A DNA stretch of 64,000 nucleotides from Deinandra increscens subsp. villosa (Eukaryota > Streptophyta > Magnoliopsida > Asterales > Asteraceae). The translations under genes were made by a program, and so were the position numbers. The DNA lies in NCBI GenBank assembly GCA_039602395.1, contig JBCNJP010000003.1:15967167-16031166 (forward strand), in the 5' to 3' direction. Position 1 is the stretch's first letter; every line of letters starts with the position of its first letter. Positions 23,971 to 33,832 of this stretch are shown here, piece after piece. Below the pieces are notes generated by a model. That model did no database searches. It was given only the letters and a program-made list of their open reading frames with translations, and was not told the DNA's origin.

Positions 23971-24160
23971 CCTAACCTGTAGTAGTGATAAGCTAGGGTT
24001 ATCAATCTAAGGGGGTTGGTGGTTATAAGCAAATTCAGGTTATGGCTTAGGGAACTAAATTGACTAATCTAAGCTAATGTCACTAACTTGGATTAGAAGA
24101 AACTAAACTAACCTAAATTACCTAATTATGAAGATTGTCTATTATTATCAATTGACTATA

Positions 24161-24474
24161 TGGGTTATTGGCTTGTATCAATCCCACTATCACGTATTGG
24201 CCGATAACACTCCCAACTTTACTCCTTCCATCTGCCACCACGAACTATCATCATATTTTCCTCTATCACTCCCCCGTGAATTACTTAACCCCATTTGAAT
24301 TCCATGTTTTGTAAGTTTACCCAGCTTTTAGTTCCAATTTCATTAAGTAAATTTAACCGGGGGAGTGATGGAGGAAAATATGGTGATAGTTCGTGGTGGC
24401 AGGTGGAAGGAGTAAACTTGGAAGTGTTATCAGCCAATACGTGATAGTTAGGATTAATACAAGCTAATAACCCC
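24161..24474. mobile_element. Foldback MITE of about 314 bp
   Basis: The left arm (24161-24295) and right arm (24345-24474) are inverted copies: GGGTTATTGGCTTGTATCAA against the complement of TTAATACAAGCTAATAACCC. The arms extend through GATAGTTCGTGGTGGCAG. TA lies just outside on each side (24159-24160 and 24475-24476). There is no coding capacity. A TA duplication would fit Tc1/mariner, but the terminal bases are not the Stowaway consensus, so the superfamily is left open. Confidence 0.75.
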
Positions 24475-24476
24475 TA

Positions 24477-26144
24477 ATTTTATGATTGTAGAATGATTGA
24501 ATTCATGAAAACAATAATAACTAAATTGTGAACACCTCAGGATTCCGATTAATCTATATACCAGTTTCTACCAAATCAAATGTTTCGGCGACTTCATACA
24601 CATAGCCCTGTTTCAATTGCTCGACCCAACCCGATCATACAAATCCCAACTCACATGACAGGATACGTTAAACATCTAGATTAGTAGGTCCGGACACGGA
24701 TGACACGCAAACTGAAATTAGCATACAATAAAGTTTCCACAGTGTCAAATACTGGATAAACCAAAGCGTACTACAAAACCACCGATAAAGCCAGATAAAT
24801 TAAACTAATCGTTCACCATCGGGTCCACTGGATCTTAGCCGGACATTGCAATCAACATAGAATCATTCAAAACTTAGAAAAAACTAAAGAAAATCGTCCT
24901 CTCAAGGTCTAGGACGGCTCCGACCAATAACCCCAGTTGCCGACCTAAGTCCCTAGCGTGTCGCGAAGGAAAACCTCTGGTTCTGTCGTGTACTGCACTG
25001 GCTAGTGGGCCAGCCCACTTTGGCCCAATTTCATTTCCAGCGGGCCACACGCATAGAATTTGGTCCAAACTCCCTTTTTAGCCCATTTAACATGAGTTTA
25101 AGCCCAATCCTTCATTCTTTCACCCAAGTAGAATATTCCAAGTCCTGAGCAACTTCTAATACACTCTCGAACTTCCCGAGCACTCCCGAACTTCACTTTA
25201 TTCAACTTTATTAATTCTTCAAAGCCCGGGTATGAACCTTTAATTCTCTAACTCTTCTAAAACTCCTCAAAATGCTACAATCTATAAGAAATAACTCAAA
25301 ACACATAAAATACAAAATGTAGGAAATATAATGCATCAATATAATGTAACCGCTAAAAATATAAAATTAATTACGAGAAAGTGTTATAAAATATTATCAC
25401 ATCATAATCCTAAGCCACATTTTTTTTAAAAAAATTCTTAATTTTTATATACTTGTGTTGGGTTATGCTCGGTTGTGATGTGCTGGGTTAGTTCTACAAA
25501 TGTTTTTGGTCGTTTTTTCTTGTACTGGTGGTTTGTTTGTTACAGAACTGGACTATGCTAGTTTAGTTGTTCCATATTTTGTGCTAAGCTACCTTGTTTT
25601 TTTTTATCATTTTAAATCCTTTTTTATTCTTGTACTACCTGTGCTAGGTTGTAATGATCAGTTTTTCAAGTTATTTTGGTTTTTTTAGTGTGCTGGTGTT
25701 GTTGCTGGTTTAACTAATTAAATTTTTTTGATTCAATGTTAGGATATTACAACCAGCACACACTTAACAACAAACATAAAATGACACATTGTTAAAAAAA
25801 CATGAAATTGCCTAGGCTTAAAATTAAACTCTAGAAATCAATACAATCCTAAATCGCTACTAGCAGAAGCTAAAAAAAATCACCTAGTTTTGAAAAACAT
25901 TGAAAAACATGAATTTTTTTCTCAATATCGAGCAAACCTAGTCTAGATTAAAGACAAAAATAAGACTAGCATTATGGTGAAATTTATTTTGAAAAATAAA
26001 ATCGTATGAAGAAGTTATCGCCTTTTTAAAAATGAGGGGGAATATGAACAAGCACTAAAATGCCCTTATACTCAGTTTGCCATAAATGGGGGGAATGGAC
26101 ATGTGTCATGATCCTTGTTTCTCACTGTTCTCACTTTAAGATAT
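24477..26144. other. Spacer with possible retroelement leader debris
   Basis: 24550-25250 is GC-richer and on the minus strand holds a 64-codon frame (24874-25068) rich in GPKWAGPL-type sequence that I associate with retroelement leaders, but there is no PBS or LTR boundary. 25300-26140 is AT-rich; an imperfect inverted pair (GTGTGCTGGT at about 25688, ACCAGCACACAC at about 25750) is too short to call an element. Confidence 0.25.
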
Positions 26145-26668
26145 GTTTGAAAGGGAACCGTCCCCGATGACCATATATACGTATAGTCACATGTGTTTTT
26201 CATTTATCAAGACCATGAGTTATCTTTAGTGACACATTAAAATTGGATATATATGTTACCATAAACGTTAACTTACGGTTAAACAAATAATTAATGAGAC
26301 TAATAAACGTTAACTTACAATCACACAAAAAATTAATGTGACAATATATATTAGATTTAGCTACATTGAATTCATGTGACTAAATGTACTCCATGATACA
26401 GTCAAATAAACAATTTTTTCATGTGATCATATGTTTACCTATAGTCTCTCATAAAAACTATCACAAAAAAACTTCATATATCAAACAAAAACCGTGACAG
26501 ATGGTGACCAAAGTATGTTATCTTCTATGCAATGGTCACACAAACCAAGTGAAAATGTGACTAAAATATTGCCAGAATTTGAAAAAATGACATACACTGA
26601 CACTTTTAATCAAAGGTGACAGGGTTGTTTTTGGGAAAGTGTGACCGTAGGTCATTTTTGTACTAGTG
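26145..26668 (-). mobile_element. CACTA-type element terminus (other end not found)
   Basis: The complement of 26640-26668 begins CACTAGTACAAAAATGACC, a CACTA-family terminus. The adjoining 500 bp is full of GTGAC/GTCAC sub-terminal motifs in both orientations. I looked for a matching CACTA start to the left and did not find one, so the left boundary is approximate and the element is probably truncated. A Helitron inserted 23 bp to the right. Confidence 0.6.
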
Positions 26669-26691
26669 CGGGGACCATATATATATATATA

Positions 26692-28580
26692 TCTTCCAAC
26701 TCTAATAAACAATTACAATTGTTTACACATGTCAACACTAGACTCATTCTCACAAAACTTTTCCATTCCAAATCTACTCCCTAATAAATTCTTTTATATT
26801 GGAAATTATATCCTATTTTATAATCATGATATATCTGTATCTATATACATTTATGGAATTATGACAATCATATATTAATTTACACCTTATTTTAATTTAA
26901 AAATAATTTCTAAACTATTATTATTTTCATTTTAAAAAGTATTTAGAAACTTATAAAATGCCAATGGACAATTATTTAGTGTGTTTTCAAATATAATTGA
27001 GTAAATCATATTTAATATTTTAATTAATGAATACCTAATACTATTACAAATTCAATCAGCGTTGCGTTGTGGGTGATCTATTTGTAGAGAAATTCATAAG
27101 CGACAAAAATCATGTTAATAATATCCAATATTAAATAGTTTTTCCTACTATATCAAATGAGCCATGTTCATCCAATTTGGAAATTTTAGACATCGCGACT
27201 AATACAATTGTAAATTTTCTAATGTACATCAACATAACATTTTTTATATTTATACTCTTTTGATTATAAATTAGATTTTATACTCGACAGTTAGAATGTG
27301 TTCATTATAATTTTGATAAAACTTTATACTCATCTAACTTTCTATACAAACTTAAAGTCTCAAGTTTGTCAATTCATAATTCATGTTAGTCATTGTTGAG
27401 GGTTTGATTGATTTTAAACACGATCACGTTTATGGTGCATTTTCCAAATATACAAGTAAAGACATGCCCTACATATATTATTTTGATAAAGAAAGTAACA
27501 TCACCAGTACCATATAATTAATTATAACTTTAGCTTTTTATTTAATGTAATGTAATACGTTATTTTGATAATAAGAAGAGTATGCATGAATTATCAATTA
27601 AATATATATTTTTAGTGATTCAACCCGTATACATAGGGGTGAGCAGGAACGGGTTTTACCCTGTAGACCCGGTAAACCGACATACCGGACCTTGTAAAGT
27701 CCCTGTTTTTAGTTAACGGGTCGGGTCCCGGGTTTGGAAAATAATGTTAATCGGGTACGGGTTTTAGCGGGTAAAGCCCGTTTTGTCTATTTAATATATG
27801 AATTATATATGTAAATCCATTCATTTTAATAAAACAAAATAGATTAAATAGTATTTAAGTAAAAAATTTGTTTCACTTGTTTGTTTGTTATGCAAGTTGA
27901 TTTTTTTTTGGGGGATTGATTTGCATTTAAACTACAAATATATTTAAAAAAATAGGTTCTTATTGATTTATGAATGAAATTCATCTCCGTGACTCTGACA
28001 ATATATTATGTCAAGTTGATTACCTTAAAAATTTTGAGTTTGTAACCATCATTCATATTTTGGTGATTCAATATTTCAAGTTTCATACTTGCGTCGCATT
28101 CATCCCAATTCATCACTATTTGAGTATTCGCTCCATTTGTTCACCCAGGAATCGTAACATAGTAAGTTTATCCTTTTATTATCGATATTAATAACTATAG
28201 TTCATAATCTCAGTTAACTTCTCTTTGATTTGAATCATTATTTTGGCACATGCTACCAAGTTTGTTATAATTCGTGTGCATTACTTCACTACTTGATCTT
28301 ATACAGCTCTTAGTCCGTGTGATTTGTGAACGTCGGGTTGTTTACCGGGTGATATTATCAGTCATATCGAGTCAAAACGTATCTTATTTAATGGGTACTG
28401 GTCAAGACCCGAATACCTGCAAACCCTGCGGGTCTAGACCCGCTCAAACCCTGTACATAAAAGTATGGGTACGGGTTCACTCTATTGGCTTAAACGGGTA
28501 CGGGTTTAGTACGGGTCGGGTACGGGTATGACGGGTAAAACCCGTTTGCACACCCCTACGTATACATACGGGTTCTATCC

Positions 28581-28583
<3 letters not shown>
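26692..28583 (+). mobile_element. Small non-autonomous Helitron (copy B), interrupted by a hAT element
   Basis: It starts A|TCTTCCAACTCTAATAAA at 26692 and ends with the hairpin AACCCGTAT / ATACGGGTT and CTATC-CTAG at 28580-28583 followed by T. The body matches the Helitron at 8842-9790 in inverse orientation along about 940 bp. The right hairpin arm is split by a hAT insertion at 27634-28558. Removing that insertion and one TSD copy leaves about 960 bp, close to the 949 bp of copy A. Confidence 0.88.
27634..28558. mobile_element. Non-autonomous hAT element inside the Helitron hairpin
   Basis: The ends TAGGGGTGAGCA and TGCACACCCCTA are inverted repeats of hAT type, and CGTATACA is duplicated on both sides (27626-27633 and 28559-28566), the 8-bp hAT target duplication. 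Sub-terminal stretches repeat CGGGTACGGG / ACCCGT motifs on both sides. No transposase frame is present; the 73- and 85-codon frames inside are shadows. Confidence 0.92.
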
Positions 28584-28589
<6 letters not shown>

Positions 28590-28626
<37 letters not shown>

Positions 28627-28640
28627 GGAGAGAGAGAGAG
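28590..28640. repeat. (TA)n and (GA)n microsatellites
   Basis: A TA run is followed by a GAGAGA run directly after the Helitron end at 28583. A GATCA tetramer also occurs at about 28702-28721. Confidence 0.9.
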
Positions 28641-28647
28641 TCAAGTT

Positions 28648-28935
28648 ATTCTACATCCATGTTATTATAATACATCCTGTGCGGACGCTTCTGGAGCGTC
28701 GGATCAGATCAGATCAGATCATCAACCACATGCAAGGCACATGCTATTTCCTCCATATTCTTTAAACGACCGTAACTTTTTATATGTCAATATTTTTTGA
28801 AAAAAAATTACACCATAATTACGAGCTTTTATTATCTTTCCAACGCCTATAGTGAAGACATACTTTTGAGAAATATTTTTTTTACCTGAAATGGGTTATT
28901 TAAAATTGGGCACATTTATGGTGTTTTTCCACTAT
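28648..28935. mobile_element. Left arm of a foldback/TIR element split by an LTR retrotransposon
   Basis: This arm is the inverted counterpart of 35735-36045. It shares CCACATGCAAGGCACATGC, GTCAATATTTTT and TTTCCAACGCCTATAGTGAA, and ends near TTTATGGTGTTTTTC. The arms originally faced each other a few hundred bases apart; the LTR element at 29157-35628 inserted in the loop. The superfamily is unknown; outer ends are diverged and no target duplication was identified. Confidence 0.75.
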
Positions 28936-29156
28936 TCTTCAAACTATAATTTTTAAGGGTGTTTTTTAGTGCTTATTTCAATTGGAATATTTTTTAAAAT
29001 GTTTATCAAATTAATACAGTTGAAAAACATCATGTCACATTTTAAAAACACCATTTCGTATACTTGAGTTAGAATAACAACGAAAAACACACAAAAAAAA
29101 CAGTTAGTATAAACATCAAAAACACCAAAAAATATATTTAAACTAACGGCGAAAAA

Positions 29157-29621
29157 TGTAAGGGAATAATTTGTGGCTTGTGTATTAAATCACCTATTGG
29201 CGGACTATTTTGAAGGCCTATGTGATAGAATAGGTGAAAATTAGTTGGGTTTTCATTGTATTGGGTCATTGGGCCATTTTAGACATGTTTGGGCCCAATT
29301 AGAAAGAGTTTTAGGGGTGTTTAGTGGGCCTGTTTAGCCTAATCCGAAAATTAGGTTTAAGATTTGTTTATCTTTATAAACAAATCTTAATACTCATATT
29401 AGGGGTTGGCTAGTTGAGAGAGACTAAGGAGGCTTTTCGGTTGTGTCAAGCTTGTGTACCAGACGATTATTAATCGTGTGCACTTTGTTCCAGGTTTTAT
29501 TGTTTAATCGTGTTCTTTATCATTTACTATTTTCATCTTTGTTCTTGAATCAATCAATCGTCGGGATTCCGCACTTTCGATTGATCGTTGATATCGTGTA
29601 AGGATCGTTTTGGGACTTACA
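29157..29621 (+). repeat. 5' LTR of the gag-only element
   Basis: It begins TGTAAGGGAATAATT and ends GGGACTTACA. It contains a perfect 14-bp stem with a four-base loop (29358-29389), TAAGATTTGTTTAT paired with its complement, whose right arm includes the TATA-like TTTATAAAC. This is the only strong TATA candidate in the LTR. Confidence 0.93.
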
Positions 29622-29623
29622 AT

Positions 29624-29635
29624 TGGTATCAGAGC
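29624..29635 (+). other. Primer-binding site of the gag-only element
   Basis: TGGTATCAGAGC, the exact initiator tRNA-Met PBS, two bases inside the 5' LTR. Confidence 0.93.
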
Positions 29636-30236
29636 TAAGAAACATCGTTTCGAGGCTCTCACGATATCCGATTCAAGGTTTTCCGGTTGATTTTGGGTAT
29701 TTTTTTGTTGTCACGGCTAGGATTATAAATTAGGGTTCATAATTTTTGTGTGTTTTTTACATATTCTGGTCTTTAATTTTCGAACTTGATTGTTCGTAAT
29801 CCAAGATTTACGTAATCTGTTTTGCTTCATTTTGAGATTTCAAATTAAATCACTTTGTGGTTGGTGCATTTATTTACTCTTTTTTAATTTTCGATTCTCT
29901 CTTTGTCTGATATTTTGGAGGCTGGTCAACGTGGTCAAGTGTTTTAACTAAGTGATTTTGAGTTCCAAAAAAAAAAAAAAAAAAAAAAAAAAACGGTGGA
30001 ATTTGGACTTTTCGATCGACATCGATCGAAATCGATTCACGGGCGTAAAAGTTAAAGTTTAAAAATTACGATTCTGCCATTGGTAATTAATTAGAATGTG
30101 CGGTCCAGATCGTCCGGTTTTTAAAGCAATAAACGGTCACTCATTCTAAGTTGGTGTAAATTAATTTTAACGGGGTTTTGATCGTTGAATTTTTCTACAC
30201 CGTGTGGAGTAATTAGTTTTTTTATTATCATATTTT

Positions 30237-30905
30237 TTGCTCCAAGTGTTTCAAGGTGTTACTAACGGTTGTGCTGGTGAGTTTTTTTTTTGTGATTATT
30301 GTGCAGGTTACAAGTGTTGCAGAAGGCTGTGCGTGTTATTTTCAGACTTTTCGACTCTACTCAACACTTTTCGATCAGGTTTTTCTGGTCGAAAAGCCCT
30401 TTTCAGCCGCCTCAATCAATCGAGAAGCCCCCTTTGTGGCTTTTCGATCCATTGCTCCTGCTCGAAAAGTCCCCTAAGTGACTTTTCGACCAGCCTGCCC
30501 AATCGAGAAGTCCCCTTTTGTGACTTCTCGATCAGTTTCACCGATCGAAAAGTCCCCTCAGAGACTTTTCGATCCAACCCTCTCAATCGAGAAGTCCCCT
30601 TGAGACTTCTCGATCAGCCTCCTTTGATCGAAAAGTCCCCTGTGACTTTTCGATCCATCGTGCTCCTTGATCGAAAAGTCCCCTTCGAGACTTTTCGATC
30701 CAGCCTTCACTTTTCGATCGGCATAGACTTTTCGATCCCCATCCTTTTCGATCGAAAAGTACTTTTCGATCAGCTACCCTTCAGCCGAGAACCACTTTTC
30801 GATCAAGACTTTTTGATAGTAAACCCACTTTTCGATCCATCCCTTTTCAATCCATTCAAGTCTTTCTGTTCGTATTTGCTCCAGAAGTTCATCCAAAGAA
30901 GATAA
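30237..30905 (+). CDS. Leader ORF running through the hairpin array, overlapping gag by TAATG
   Basis: A 222-codon frame from ATG 30237 stays open through the whole hairpin array and ends in TAA at 30903-30905, whose last A is the first base of the gag ATG. Gag is in another frame. The translation is repetitive (runs such as FDRKVPFETFRS) with Phe, Ser and Pro rich units set by the repeats and no known domain. A first part (residues about 10-40) is cysteine-rich. It may be only a by-product of the repeat phase, or a real leader peptide whose termination couples to gag initiation. I favour a structural leader with an incidental ORF. Confidence 0.35.
   Translation: MLQVFQGVTNGCAGEFFFCDYCAGYKCCRRLCVLFSDFSTLLNTFRSGFSGRKALFSRLNQSRSPLCGFSIHCSCSKSPLSDFSTSLPNREVPFCDFSISFTDRKVPSETFRSNPLNREVPLRLLDQPPLIEKSPVTFRSIVLLDRKVPFETFRSSLHFSIGIDFSIPILFDRKVLFDQLPFSREPLFDQDFLIVNPLFDPSLFNPFKSFCSYLLQKFIQRR
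30367..30759 (+). repeat. Tandem array of short hairpins in the retrotransposon leader
   Basis: Seven units have the form (G)ATCGAxAAGyC - loop of 6 to 9 - GrCTTyTCGAT(C). Stems: 30419-30448, 30462-30489, 30502-30532, 30543-30574, 30586-30614, 30626-30655 and 30669-30700. Five are perfect 11-12-bp stems, one has a G-T pair, and one is 10 bp plus an outer CTG/CAG. An opposite-orientation hairpin lies at 30367-30396 and a 16-bp palindrome at 30744-30759. Odd units carry GAGAAG paired with CTTCTC and even units GAAAAG with CTTTTC, so the duplication unit is a pair of hairpins of about 83 bp. The first unit also has GCC/GGC in place of GTC/GAC. Confidence 0.9.
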
Positions 30906-32929
30906 TGACAAGTACTCAAGTTGCTTCTCCTCTTGTGAGTGATCAAACTCAGATATGTTCGAACTCGGCATGCTCCGAATCAATCGAACATTATAAGCAA
31001 CTGTTTCGAACTGAAGAAAGAGACCGTCTCAATGCAGAGTACAAACTAAAGACTCATCTAAAACAAGTCGAACCCTACAAAAAGAGGATAGAGTCTTTAG
31101 GTAACGAACTCAGTCAGGAGAAGTATCTTTTCCGGACATTCCGTGAAAAAAAGGAGGAAAAGCGGAAGATCAATCGTGCTGATGGAACTTGGATCTGTAA
31201 CTGCGAGGAATGCTCAAACCCCACGTGCTGTGCTTTGATTAAAGAATGGGAGAGCAAGTTTACAAATGAATGTCAAAATCATGCAATCACTGCTAGAGAC
31301 CTTAGGGAGTCCAAAGGTAAGACCAAAATATTTAGAGAGAAACTTGAGGCCATTCAGGTAGATGTTAAGAGTCTTCAACGTCAGGTGAGTGATAAAAGCA
31401 CCTATCTTAGGCTTGCTAATGCTAAGGTAGAAGAGCTAACCAAGGAGGTTGAGGAACTAAGAGCAAAACTTGACACTTCCCAATCTGCCCTTGAGAAACA
31501 TCAAGTGATACAAAAGAAAATGATGGATTCTCATCATGCTTTATTCAAATCTGAAGAGCGACTCGAGCAGGTAAAACAAACATCTGGCCTCGGGGATGGA
31601 AATTTTCCTCCCCCATTACAACATGAATACATCAGAGTGCCCCAAACTGCCGATGAATTGTTGAAAGAGTCGCTTAATGAAGCAACCATGGTGTATGGGC
31701 CTCAACCAGTGCAGAAAGATGAAAAGACAGCCACTGAAGCAACTCAGTCTAATAACACTACTGAGTATGTTGGTTCAAGCTCTAGTGAAGTGAACAGAGC
31801 TGATGAAGAAAAGTTGACTCCTTATCCAAAGATCGAGACTCCTTATTCGAAAGTGGTGGATGAGGTAAAGCGGGAACGTGTGGTGATGACTACAAGACCC
31901 AATGGTAAGATATTCATGACATCTGGGTCTATGTTTGACCAAAAACCAGATGCTGGCTATGAACTACCATCCTTCTCCACTAAGTTCAAAGGCTTGGGTC
32001 ATGATGGTGGTTTATCATCTAACATTAAGAGCATAAGGCCCAAGATCACCATCAAGCCTCCAAATTCCGTTCCAATCAAGATTGAAAGGCCCAAGGTGAC
32101 AAACAAGTCTCCAAACTCATCAGTGGGATCATGCAATGGCAACACAACTTTCTCTGAGAAGCCAGAGGGCCCAAAAGTTCAACTTTCTGGTTTTCCTCAG
32201 TTTTCCACAAATCAGAAAAGAGTCAACATAAATGGATCAAGGTCAGAAAGATCGAACAACTGGAGATCTGGAGTCTTTCTGAACATGCAACCGAATCTCA
32301 ATGCCTCTCCTTCAAAGCCATACAACTCAAACGGTCACACTTCTGACTTCTACCTGAAGAAGCAAACGTGCTTTAATTGTGGCAATCCTGGTCACATTGC
32401 CCGAAATTGTCTCTATCGCCCCTATGAGCCATATTATCCACAAAGTCGGAGTGTTTCGTCTCGGGAATCACTTAAGTCTAAGCCAATGAAGGTGCAACCA
32501 CCTAAGGCGATGAAGACTGTTTCTCCTAAGATAAAACCCTCTGATCAACATTGGGGCGCTGCCAAAGAGCAGAGAAAATTTTCGAATCAAAAATATGTTT
32601 TTCCAAATTTTGAGAATTTTCATAAAAAGGTGAAGAAACCGATTTCAAAACAACACAAAGTTGACAAACCTAAAGTTACTCCTCCAAAGGTAACTAAAAC
32701 TGTTTTGAAAAAGAAACCTGAAATGAAGAAGGTTGAAATACCTAAAGTCACTACTTCAAAGGTGACTAAAACAACTTTCAAATCACCTGGAATTTGGAAA
32801 CCAAAATCAAAGACAGCCACACCCCCAATTCCTGATATCACAAAGGGGATGTTCTTAAAAGAAATTTCTTTCATCGATTCTTCAGGTATACCCAGAACAA
32901 CAATGGCCTGGGTACTTATGGTTAACTAA
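30905..32929 (+). CDS. Gag-like CCHC protein of the LTR retrotransposon
   Basis: A 674-residue frame. Residues about 25-230 are highly charged and heptad-like, a long predicted coiled coil, interrupted near 98-109 by a cysteine cluster (CNCEECSNPTCC). Residues about 300-470 are low-complexity and proline/serine-rich. The zinc knuckle CFNCGNPGHIARNC lies at 489-502. The tail is basic with repeated PKVT motifs (about 575-640) and ends WVLMVN, like the end of copia gag before protease. Family knowledge: such proteins assemble the particle and bind element RNA. I see no standard copia gag domain; the N-terminal half is unlike usual gag. The start at 30905 overlaps the stop of the leader ORF. Confidence 0.85.
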   Translation: MTSTQVASPLVSDQTQICSNSACSESIEHYKQLFRTEERDRLNAEYKLKTHLKQVEPYKKRIESLGNELSQEKYLFRTFREKKEEKRKINRADGTWICNCEECSNPTCCALIKEWESKFTNECQNHAITARDLRESKGKTKIFREKLEAIQVDVKSLQRQVSDKSTYLRLANAKVEELTKEVEELRAKLDTSQSALEKHQVIQKKMMDSHHALFKSEERLEQVKQTSGLGDGNFPPPLQHEYIRVPQTADELLKESLNEATMVYGPQPVQKDEKTATEATQSNNTTEYVGSSSSEVNRADEEKLTPYPKIETPYSKVVDEVKRERVVMTTRPNGKIFMTSGSMFDQKPDAGYELPSFSTKFKGLGHDGGLSSNIKSIRPKITIKPPNSVPIKIERPKVTNKSPNSSVGSCNGNTTFSEKPEGPKVQLSGFPQFSTNQKRVNINGSRSERSNNWRSGVFLNMQPNLNASPSKPYNSNGHTSDFYLKKQTCFNCGNPGHIARNCLYRPYEPYYPQSRSVSSRESLKSKPMKVQPPKAMKTVSPKIKPSDQHWGAAKEQRKFSNQKYVFPNFENFHKKVKKPISKQHKVDKPKVTPPKVTKTVLKKKPEMKKVEIPKVTTSKVTKTTFKSPGIWKPKSKTATPPIPDITKGMFLKEISFIDSSGIPRTTMAWVLMVN

Positions 32930-33684
32930 TCTCTCACAGTGTGCAGGAACAGTCAAGGAGGACTTTCATTAACCTTGTTTGTTTGTGATAGTGATTGTTC
33001 CAGGCACTGGATAGGAGGCATCTCTCTACCACATGACATGAAGATTTCAATGGAGGGTATGTTTCCTTGTGAGAGGTAAATCTGAGAAAATCAGCAGTAA
33101 AGGTAACACTGTCTGAATTGTTTATCTCTTGGCTGATTTGATATGAAGTATGGTTGTGCATGAAACAAAACCCATTTCTGAAAAGTTTCAAAAGATAAAC
33201 TTTGAAGGTTAGCTTGGCCAGTTTTTAGTACATATTTAGTATTGTGTCAGTGAGTGTTAAAAAAAAATAAAAAAAAATAAAAAAAAAACAAAAAAAAAAA
33301 AACAAAAAATGTGTGTTGTTATTAAAAATCAAAAAGCAAGGGGAAGAATAGAAAAGATGAAATTGTTGACCCCTCAAAATTAAATTGTGCTTTTTAATTT
33401 TTAATCTTTTGTTTGTTTGAGAAGGCAGGGAAGTGAAATATTTCCGTTCTCAAAATGACTGACACACGTAAGGCAAAAGTGAAAGACATGATCCAAGGTG
33501 ATGTGCTCGGTAGGCTCAGTTCCAAAAACAAAGGTATGGGTCACAACACTTAAAGATAAAGTATGTCATTTGACGGGAAACACACACTTAGGTTAAGTGC
33601 TTGTTCTATTTGACTGCGAAATTGTTCCCGATACACACGCCGGACTCCAAAGTGTTGAATCAAAAATCTCAAAAAGTCGGCGTC

Positions 33685-33832
33685 CCCTCTGTTTTGTGTG
33701 AGCAAAGATCTGGGGATGTCAAAGCCGTCAGTCAAGTCTTGCCTCTGCTTTGCGTGAGCAATGACCTGGTGTAGAATGGTTGACGTGTTAATCAGACTTT
33801 CCTCTGTTTTGCGTGAGCAAAGACCTGGTTAG
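33685..33832 (+). repeat. Three-copy tandem repeat of about 57 bp
   Basis: CCTCTGTTTTGTGTGAGCAA, CCTCTGCTTTGCGTGAGCAA and CCTCTGTTTTGCGTGAGCAA occur at about 33685, 33742 and 33799, each followed by a GAC/ATCTGG box and about 30 bp of less conserved spacer. Confidence 0.8.

Noticed and set aside
24874..25068. Host gene in the GC-richer minus-strand ORF
   Set aside because: Short, no motifs, resembles retroelement leader sequence.
26145..26690. Complete CACTA element
   Set aside because: Only one CACTA terminus was found; no matching left end or 3-bp duplication.
30367..30759. CRISPR-like array
   Set aside because: Repeats are palindromic but lie in a plant retrotransposon leader; spacers are short, variable loops, not unique spacers, and no cas genes exist.
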